This document shows positions 1-4,484 of a stretch of DNA of 6,869 nt, piece by piece. Source of the DNA: an uncultured Lachnospiraceae bacterium (GTDB lineage: Bacteria > Bacillota > Clostridia > Lachnospirales > Lachnospiraceae); NCBI GenBank assembly GCA_902783445.1, contig CACZQX010000125.1, positions 1 to 6,869 on the forward strand, in the 5' to 3' direction. How positions within the stretch are numbered: position 1 is the stretch's first letter; the number at the start of each line of letters is the position of its first letter. The translations under genes were made by a program, and so were the position numbers. The notes under the pieces are model-generated. The model had not been told where the DNA came from, did no database searches, and worked only from the letters and a program-made list of their open reading frames with translations.

Positions 1-1722
1 AATGAGCTTGCCAATCTGATTTATTACCCTGAAACAATTATTCGCTTGAAAAAAGCGGAACTCAAAAAAGAAGATTTTAACGAGTGGAGAAAAGTCAATA
101 TATACAGACTTGCGGAAATGTGCAAGGAAGTATCCAAAAAATATACTCGTTCAAAAGTCAGAAAGAAAATTCCGAGTGAATTTACTTACGTAATCGACGA
201 GTTGATTCATTCAAACTACGAAGACTTTGACAAAAAGAAGTATTATATGGAATTTATCTATACCGTAATAGAAGTCGGCCTTGCGGACAAGCTTATGATC
301 GCCATGAGCGAGCTTATTCAAAAACTTTGTGTGGACAGACTTCATATTGTTGGTGATATTTTCGATAGAGGACCGAGAGCGGACCTTATTATAAAAGAAC
401 TAATGAAATTCGATGACATTGACATTCAATGGGGCAATCATGATGTTTCGTGGATGGGAGCTGCTACGGGCAATCAAGCGCTTATTTGCAATGTATTGAG
501 AATTGCGGTAAGTTACAACTGCTTTGATGTGTTGGAAGACGGATATTCAATCAATCTTCGTCCTTTCTTTGATTTTGCGGCAAAGGTTTATGCCGACGAC
601 CCATGCGAATATTTTATGCCTAAGGTATTGGATGAAAATGTTGCCGATAATGTTGACAAAAACATGGCGGCGAAAATGCATAAAGCAATATCGGTAATGC
701 AGTTTAAGTTGGAAGGACAGCTTATTGCACGTCATCCGGAATACGAGCTTGATGATAGATGTTTGCTTAAGGATGTGGATTTCGAAAAAGGCGAAATTGT
801 TATAGAAGGAAAGAAATATAAACTCAGAGACAATAACTTCCCTACGGTTGATCCTAAAGATCCTTTTAAGCTTTCAAAAGAAGAGGAAGAGCTTATTAAG
901 CTTTTGAGCATTTCCTTTGAACACAGTGACAGACTTCACAAACACATTAAATTTATCTATTCCCATGGTTCAATGTACAAATCCATTAACAACAATGTTT
1001 TATACCATGGTTGCCTTCCTATGAACGAGGACGGAAGCTATGATACCGTAGAGTGGAAAGGTAAAAAATACGAGGGCAGACAACTTCTTGATATTTGCAA
1101 CGAAATTGCAAATGATGCTTATTTCCTTCCGAAGAGTGATAAAAAGAAAAAGGATGCTGTTGACTTTATGTGGTATTTATGGTGTGGGCCAAAGTCTCCG
1201 CTTTTCGGAAAATATAAAATCGCAACATTCGAGAATCTCTTTATAGGTGACGAAGGTTTGAAGAAAGAAAAACTCAACTATTATTACGATATTGCACCGA
1301 AAAACGAGGAAGTGTGCAAGAAAATATTGGAAGAGTTTGATGCGGATCCGGAAGACGGACATATTGTCAGCGGACATGTGCCGGTGAAACAAAAGCAGGG
1401 CGAACATCCTATCAAAGCCAACGGAAAAATGTTCGTTATAGACGGCGGCATTGCAAAAGCATATCAGCCGAAAACCGGTATTGCGGGATATACTCTTATG
1501 TTTAACTCAAGAAGTATATCTCTTGCGGAACATAAACCTTTCAAGAAAGATGCAGCGTATATAAGAAACGAAAATACGCCTAATGTAAATATTGTTGAAG
1601 TAAAAGATAAAAGACTTATTGTTGCTGATACAGATATAGGTAAACGACTAAAAAACCAAATAGAGGATTTGGAGAGATTGCTGAAAGCCTACAGTGACGG
1701 CACTTTGAAGGAATCTTTCTAG
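1..1722 (+). CDS. fbp: Fructose-1,6-bisphosphatase class III (5'-truncated)
   Basis: This enzyme removes the 1-phosphate from fructose 1,6-bisphosphate to give fructose 6-phosphate, the committed step of gluconeogenesis, in the cytoplasm. The frame is open from base 1 and encodes 573 residues to a TAG stop; a TTG at 46 is internal and not a credible start. The family usually has about 640-670 residues, so roughly 70-100 N-terminal residues, including the first metal motif (D-x-H), lie upstream. Numbering residues from base 1, the calcineurin-like metallophosphatase motifs are GDIFDRG (118-124) and GNHD (145-148), with likely further metal ligands in YHGC (His 336) and SGHVPVK (His 459). Also typical are WYLWCGPKSPLFG (391-403), VIDGGIA (479-485) and KTGIAGYTLMFNS (491-503). 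The 5' part of the frame also reads ELANLIYYPE, as expected in this family. Known members are Mn-dependent and unrelated in fold to class I enzymes. No clear terminator follows. Family assignment is very secure. Confidence 0.96.
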   Translation, partial: NELANLIYYPETIIRLKKAELKKEDFNEWRKVNIYRLAEMCKEVSKKYTRSKVRKKIPSEFTYVIDELIHSNYEDFDKKKYYMEFIYTVIEVGLADKLMIAMSELIQKLCVDRLHIVGDIFDRGPRADLIIKELMKFDDIDIQWGNHDVSWMGAATGNQALICNVLRIAVSYNCFDVLEDGYSINLRPFFDFAAKVYADDPCEYFMPKVLDENVADNVDKNMAAKMHKAISVMQFKLEGQLIARHPEYELDDRCLLKDVDFEKGEIVIEGKKYKLRDNNFPTVDPKDPFKLSKEEEELIKLLSISFEHSDRLHKHIKFIYSHGSMYKSINNNVLYHGCLPMNEDGSYDTVEWKGKKYEGRQLLDICNEIANDAYFLPKSDKKKKDAVDFMWYLWCGPKSPLFGKYKIATFENLFIGDEGLKKEKLNYYYDIAPKNEEVCKKILEEFDADPEDGHIVSGHVPVKQKQGEHPIKANGKMFVIDGGIAKAYQPKTGIAGYTLMFNSRSISLAEHKPFKKDAAYIRNENTPNVNIVEVKDKRLIVADTDIGKRLKNQIEDLERLLKAYSDGTLKESF

Positions 1723-2025
1723 TATTGTCGGGCTTGAATTTACGGTAATTTAAGGCACAGAGAAATTGTATTTGATTGTGTTTGTTGTGTGATAATTTTT
1801 TGTTCGTAGTCCAAAAGTACCAAGACTGTGTTCGAAATGGCTTAAAAATGGTATTTTATTTGAAACACTCGAAAAAAACAACCAAACACTTTATGTATGA
1901 ATGTATTAAAAAAAATTCAGAATCAAACCACAAGATGTAGTGTCTGATAAAAAGAACACATTTGTAAAAATAGCTAAAAATCGTGCATTTTTATGTGTTG
2001 TTTTTGTGAAAAAAGGTAGATTTAG
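1723..2025. other. AT-rich intergenic region, no gene, GTGTT-rich
   Basis: This is the non-coding part of the 420-base gap between fbp and the cell-wall hydrolase. It is very AT-rich, with several A or T runs. No convincing Rho-independent terminator for fbp is seen: the hairpin-like sequence at about 1732-1757 is imperfect and has no T run after it. The five-base word GTGTT or its complement AACAC occurs at 1778, 1828, 1864, 1885, 1955 and 1995, and once more at 2087 in the leader. A seven-base AT-only dyad, TAAAAAT-CGTGC-ATTTTTA, lies at 1975-1993, about 33 bases upstream of the -35 box. The longest ATG-started reading frame (1848-1940, 30 codons) has no ribosome binding site. I infer a regulatory region for the downstream gene. 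Confidence 0.6.
1883..1893 (-). repeat. 11-base inverted repeat, upstream copy
   Basis: CAAACACTTTA here is the exact reverse complement of TAAAGTGTTTG at 2083-2093 in the leader of the hydrolase gene. A shorter copy of its core, AAACACT, sits exactly 21 bases upstream at 1863-1869, which is two turns of the helix from the core at 1884-1890. The arrangement could mark binding sites for one regulator on both sides of the promoter, but the region is AT-rich and chance cannot be excluded. Confidence 0.4.
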
Positions 2026-2054
2026 TTGACAGCAAAAAAAATCTTTGCTATAAT
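2026..2054 (+). promoter_or_regulatory. Sigma-A promoter of the SH3b-NlpC/P60 gene
   Basis: The -35 box TTGACA (2026-2031) and -10 box TATAAT (2049-2054) are both perfect consensus and are separated by the optimal 17 bases. A TG at 2046-2047 one base before the -10 box adds an extended -10 element. Transcription should start near 2061, giving a leader of about 80 bases. A-rich sequence upstream of the -35 box (about 2009-2016) may act as an UP element. A promoter this close to consensus is expected to be intrinsically strong, so any control probably acts by repression or after initiation. Confidence 0.92.
2031..2049. repeat. Dyad filling the promoter spacer, candidate operator
   Basis: AGCAAA (2031-2036) and TTTGCT (2044-2049) are perfect inverted arms around a seven-base centre. 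The dyad runs from the last base of the -35 box to the first base of the -10 box, so a protein bound here would block RNA polymerase. No known operator was recognised; this is inference from position and symmetry only, and the A-rich centre makes chance plausible. Confidence 0.35.
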
Positions 2055-2082
2055 GGCCGTAATATTTTTGTAACAAACTAAT

Positions 2083-2093
2083 TAAAGTGTTTG
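2083..2093 (+). repeat. 11-base inverted repeat, leader copy
   Basis: TAAAGTGTTTG is the exact inverted copy of bases 1883-1893. It lies about 22-32 bases downstream of the predicted transcription start. The overlapping word TTTGAAAC (2090-2097) also recurs in direct orientation at 1859-1866. A single factor contacting both copies would bridge the promoter, but no regulator is identified. Confidence 0.4.
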
Positions 2094-2097
2094 AAAC

Positions 2098-2115
2098 GAC
2101 ACAAACAATTGTGTC
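2098..2115 (+). promoter_or_regulatory. Leader stem-loop of the hydrolase mRNA
   Basis: GACACAA (2098-2104) and TTGTGTC (2109-2115) form a perfect seven-base stem with an ACAA loop. It lies in the predicted 5' untranslated region, 12 bases before the ribosome binding site, and has no T run after it, so it is not a terminator. It may stabilise the mRNA 5' end or be a DNA-level operator dyad. It does not sequester the ribosome binding site by itself. Confidence 0.5.
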
Positions 2116-2127
2116 AATTTAACATTC

Positions 2128-2133
2128 GGGGGA
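2128..2133 (+). promoter_or_regulatory. Ribosome binding site GGGGGA
   Basis: GGGGGA lies nine bases before the ATG at 2143. It differs from the AGGGAG used by the next two genes, but can still pair with the CCUCC of 16S rRNA through one G-U pair. It supports the chosen start, which also begins a typical signal peptide. Confidence 0.75.
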
Positions 2134-2142
2134 CTTTATCAA

Positions 2143-3282
2143 ATGAATAAGTTAACTAAATGCATTAGCGGAAGTGTGGTTTGTGCTTGTGTAGTTGTGG
2201 GAATGAGTGCAGGCGTATTTGCTTCAAATCCTAATGTAGAGATACCTAGTGCGGGCGTCGCTCAGGCTCTTAATTCATATTTTTGGGAATCACAGAGCAT
2301 TGAGAGTGATTTACTTGCGCTTGTAACTCCTTCGGTTGCATCTTCGCAGACTGCAACTACGGATGATTCGATTTATAATTCAATAGCCATTTCTGTTTGT
2401 GATGATAACGTAAACGTAAGAAGTGGCCCGGGTACGGATTATGATGTTGTCGGTGTTATCAGCAATCATTGCGCTGCATCAATTATCGGTGTTGAAGGTG
2501 ATTGGTATCACATTCAATCAGGTAATGTTGAAGGATACATTTTATCAAGCTACTTTGTAGTAGGTGCAGAGGCAGAAAGCCTTGCAAACCAGATTGGTTT
2601 CATTAAGGCAACGGTTAATGACGGAACCGGCGTATTAAATGTAAGAATCGAGCCAAATACAAGTTCAGATGTTATATCATCAATTTTTGATGGCGAGTCA
2701 TACAGTGTTGTTGAAGAACAAGACGGTTGGGTAAAAGTTAATTTTAATGGTTTTGAAGGCTGGATTTCAGCAGACTATGTAACAGTTGGTCTTAAGTATG
2801 ATACAGCAAAGACATTTGAAGAATTACAGGCTGAAGAAGAAGCCAGAATAGCTGCAACAACAGCAAACGTTTCTTCATATAGCGAAGACAGATATACAAC
2901 ATATCATCAGATTAACTCAGCATCAAGCTACAATGGAGAATTGGGTTCTAACATTGTCAACTATGCGAGACAGTATGTAGGATGGTTGCCTTATGTATAT
3001 GCCGGAAACAGTTTAGAGACAGGCACCGACTGCTCGGGATTCACATCATTGGTATATGCACAGTTCGGAATCGGACTTAGCCGTTCATCGGATGCTCAGG
3101 CAGGAAACGGTTACTCAGTTCCGCTCAGCGATGCAATGCCGGGTGATATCATCGTATATGGCGGACACGTTGCTATATACGCAGGTGGCGGAACGATTAT
3201 TGACGAGCCTGTGCCGGGAGCAGTTTGTTCGGAAAGAAGCATGTACATCATGCCAATCCAAGACGTAAGACGTGTACTTTAA
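2143..3282 (+). CDS. Secreted SH3b-SH3b-NlpC/P60 peptidoglycan hydrolase
   Basis: This is a 379-residue exported cell-wall hydrolase. A signal peptide covers about residues 1-27 (Lys 3 and Lys 6, hydrophobic core, probable cut after VFA). Residues 28-80 are low-complexity with no domain I recognise. Two bacterial SH3 domains follow: about 82-141 (NVRSGPGTDYDVVG) and 154-217 (LNVRIEPNTSSDVI ... GWISADYVTVG), which in this family bind peptidoglycan. An acidic, Ala- and Ser-rich linker (218-268) leads to the NlpC/P60 domain (269-379), normally a gamma-D-Glu to diamino acid endopeptidase acting in cell separation or wall turnover. Catalytic Cys 297 is in TDCSGF and His 342 in GGHVAIYAG. The third catalytic position, 12 residues after that His, is Asp 354 instead of the usual His. 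The protein ends right after the domain with no LPXTG-type sorting signal. It is a single-gene transcript with its own promoter and terminator. Family and export are secure; exact bond cleaved is inferred. Confidence 0.95.
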   Translation: MNKLTKCISGSVVCACVVVGMSAGVFASNPNVEIPSAGVAQALNSYFWESQSIESDLLALVTPSVASSQTATTDDSIYNSIAISVCDDNVNVRSGPGTDYDVVGVISNHCAASIIGVEGDWYHIQSGNVEGYILSSYFVVGAEAESLANQIGFIKATVNDGTGVLNVRIEPNTSSDVISSIFDGESYSVVEEQDGWVKVNFNGFEGWISADYVTVGLKYDTAKTFEELQAEEEARIAATTANVSSYSEDRYTTYHQINSASSYNGELGSNIVNYARQYVGWLPYVYAGNSLETGTDCSGFTSLVYAQFGIGLSRSSDAQAGNGYSVPLSDAMPGDIIVYGGHVAIYAGGGTIIDEPVPGAVCSERSMYIMPIQDVRRVL

Positions 3283-3291
3283 TAAAAAATC

Positions 3292-3322
3292 AAAGCACTA
3301 TCTTTAAGATGGTGCTTTTTTT
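3292..3322 (+). terminator. Rho-independent terminator of the hydrolase gene
   Basis: A 12-base stem pairs 3292-3303 with 3307-3318, with one G-U pair and a TTA loop, and runs into seven T bases (3316-3322). It starts nine bases after the hydrolase stop codon and should end that transcript efficiently. Confidence 0.95.
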
Positions 3323-3335
3323 ATGTCTGTTTTTT

Positions 3336-3344
3336 TGATATAAT
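3336..3344 (+). promoter_or_regulatory. Extended -10 promoter of the sortase gene
   Basis: TGATATAAT gives a perfect -10 box (3339-3344) with an extended -10 TG (3336-3337). No good -35 box exists: at 17-base spacing the position is TTTTTT, which is the terminator's T run. Extended -10 promoters can work without a -35 match. Transcription should start near 3351, about 60 bases before the sortase ATG. Confidence 0.75.
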
Positions 3345-3362
3345 TATTAACAGATACTGTAA

Positions 3363-3394
3363 GAAAAGCCGTGAATGAGATAGTTTGGCTTTTT
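3363..3394 (+). promoter_or_regulatory. Leader hairpin with T run, possible attenuator
   Basis: AAAAGCC (3364-3370) pairs with GGCTTTT (3387-3393), extendable by one G-U pair, around a 16-base loop. The 3' arm is a run of five T bases (3390-3394), so the element resembles a weak terminator between the predicted start of transcription and the sortase ribosome binding site. Because the stem is short and the loop large, it may have no function. Confidence 0.35.
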
Positions 3395-3397
3395 ACG

Positions 3398-3403
3398 AGG
3401 GAG
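3398..3403 (+). promoter_or_regulatory. Ribosome binding site AGGGAG
   Basis: AGGGAG lies seven bases before the ATG at 3411 and fixes the start of the sortase; no in-frame alternative upstream is needed. Confidence 0.85.
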
Positions 3404-3410
3404 AAGAAAT

Positions 3411-4358
3411 ATGGGCGATAATGACAAAGAATTGGAAATTAACGAAGAACAAGTAAGTGAAAGCGTTAAAGTAGTTGAGGCGGAAAATGAGGACAAATCT
3501 GTCAAAAAGTCGAAGAAGAAGTTTAGATTAATCAGCTTTAAGACCAAGTCGGATACGATTACTTCGCTTATAATAATAGTTGCTCTTGTTGTTGTTATAT
3601 TTGCGGGCGTTAATATTATAAAGATTTTCGCTAACTATAAACAGGGTACGGATACTTATGACGAACTCGGTAATATTGTTTCCGTAAAACAAAAACCGGA
3701 TGAAATACAAACATTTATTTTGGATTTCAACGCTTTGAAAGCAGTTTGCCCGGATGCGGTGGGTTGGATTTGGCAGCAAGGAACAATGAGTTATCCTATT
3801 GTTCAAACAAATAACAACGATTATTATTTGACCCATCTTTATGACGGAACTTCAAACAGTTCGGGAACTTTGTTTGTGGATTACAGGATTCCTGAGGGCA
3901 TGGATGCGCAAAACTGCATTGTTTACGGTCATAACATGCAGAATCATTCCATGTTCGGTACTTTGAATGATTATAAGCGCGCCGAGTATTTTGAAGATCA
4001 CAAGACCTTCGAAGTTTATTGCGGTGAGCATAAATATATTTATTATGTTTTCTCGGCTTATGTTACGGATGAATTCAGCGAGACTTACACATTGGGATTC
4101 GGCAGTCCGGAAAACTTCCAAAATTACATAGATATGGTCACTTCATGGTCGAGATATGACACCGGTGTTGTGGTAAACGGCGAAGGTGTTACAATCAACG
4201 GAGAGCTTGTTGTTCCGACAACAGAGAATCATATTTTAACACTTTCAACATGTACGGGTCTTGACGGAAGCGGAGACAGAATGATAGTACACCTTGTTCG
4301 TGGTGCGGAAGTGACTGAAAATACCGAAAATGCAACGGAAGTAACCGCCGAATTTTAA
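3411..4358 (+). CDS. Class B-type sortase
   Basis: Sortases are membrane-bound transpeptidases that cut a C-terminal sorting motif of exported proteins and join them to the cell wall. This 315-residue protein has a highly charged cytoplasmic N terminus (1-47, acidic then Lys-rich at 32-39), one membrane segment at about 51-73, and an extracellular catalytic domain (about 98-297), giving N-in, C-out topology. Catalytic residues are His 174 in VYGHNMQ, Cys 281 in TLSTCTG and Arg 290 in GDRMIVHLVR. The stretch VGWIWQQGTMSYPIVQ (117-132) followed by NDYYL is typical of class B sortases. A Thr- and Glu-rich tail (298-315) follows the last strand. Most class B sortases have about 230-260 residues; the surplus is mainly the cytoplasmic extension. 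No protein in the window carries a sorting motif, so the substrate is elsewhere. I left the symbol blank because class B sortases in Clostridia are often multiple and not all are srtB orthologues. It has its own promoter and terminator. Confidence 0.93.
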   Translation: MGDNDKELEINEEQVSESVKVVEAENEDKSVKKSKKKFRLISFKTKSDTITSLIIIVALVVVIFAGVNIIKIFANYKQGTDTYDELGNIVSVKQKPDEIQTFILDFNALKAVCPDAVGWIWQQGTMSYPIVQTNNNDYYLTHLYDGTSNSSGTLFVDYRIPEGMDAQNCIVYGHNMQNHSMFGTLNDYKRAEYFEDHKTFEVYCGEHKYIYYVFSAYVTDEFSETYTLGFGSPENFQNYIDMVTSWSRYDTGVVVNGEGVTINGELVVPTTENHILTLSTCTGLDGSGDRMIVHLVRGAEVTENTENATEVTAEF

Positions 4359-4379
4359 AGGGTAATAAATTGGACATAG

Positions 4380-4428
4380 AAAGTGATAGACTTTTATTGT
4401 AATTAATTAAAAAGGTTTATCACTTTTT
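4380..4428 (+). terminator. Rho-independent terminator of the sortase gene
   Basis: A 16-base stem pairs 4380-4395 with 4411-4426, with two G-U pairs, around a 15-base AT-only loop. The 3' arm ends in five T bases (4424-4428) and further T-rich sequence. It begins 21 bases after the sortase stop codon and separates that gene from addB. Confidence 0.92.
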
Positions 4429-4457
4429 GTTTTATACAAAGATAGTGTTTTTAGAAT
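4427..4457 (+). promoter_or_regulatory. Possible weak promoter of addB
   Basis: Because a strong terminator precedes addB, a promoter is expected here. TAGAAT (4452-4457) is a five-of-six -10 box; the best -35 candidate, TTGTTT (4427-4432), is 19 bases away and overlaps the terminator's T run. The match is poor and the exact site is uncertain. Confidence 0.3.
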
Positions 4458-4473
4458 GTATGAAATGAGAAAA

Positions 4474-4479
4474 AGGGAG
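4474..4479 (+). promoter_or_regulatory. Ribosome binding site AGGGAG
   Basis: AGGGAG, the same core as before the sortase, lies five bases before the ATG at 4485. It supports this ATG, which places the P-loop at residue 8 as is usual for AddB. Confidence 0.8.
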
Positions 4480-4484
4480 AAAAT

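Noticed and set aside
46..48. TTG as the start codon of fbp
   Set aside because: The frame is open to base 1, the upstream residues fit the family, and the first metal-binding motif would be missing. There is no ribosome binding site before it.
1848..1940. Possible 30-codon gene in the intergenic region
   Set aside because: No ribosome binding site, no recognisable protein features, and composition matches the surrounding AT-rich DNA.
2088..2105. Catabolite repressor (cre) site at TTTGAAACGACACAAA
   Set aside because: The CG is one base out of register with the cre consensus and the symmetry is poor.
2087..2122. Possible 11-codon leader peptide starting at GTG in the hydrolase leader
   Set aside because: There is no ribosome binding site before the GTG and no run of regulatory codons.
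1900..2142. Cyclic di-AMP (ydaO-type) riboswitch, which often precedes wall hydrolase genes
   Set aside because: The strong promoter leaves a leader of only about 80 bases, too short for this class, and its conserved core was not recognised.
2143..2226. Lipoprotein signal peptide, because of cysteines at residues 14 and 16
   Set aside because: The residues before each cysteine do not fit a lipobox, and both lie inside the hydrophobic core; an ordinary cleavage site after Ala 27 fits better.
3056..3268. 70-codon + strand frame inside the hydrolase gene
   Set aside because: It overlaps the catalytic domain in another frame and has no independent support.
3528..4377. Several antisense frames of 60-102 codons opposite the sortase
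   Set aside because: They are shadows of the sortase coding sequence with no ribosome binding sites or recognisable domains.
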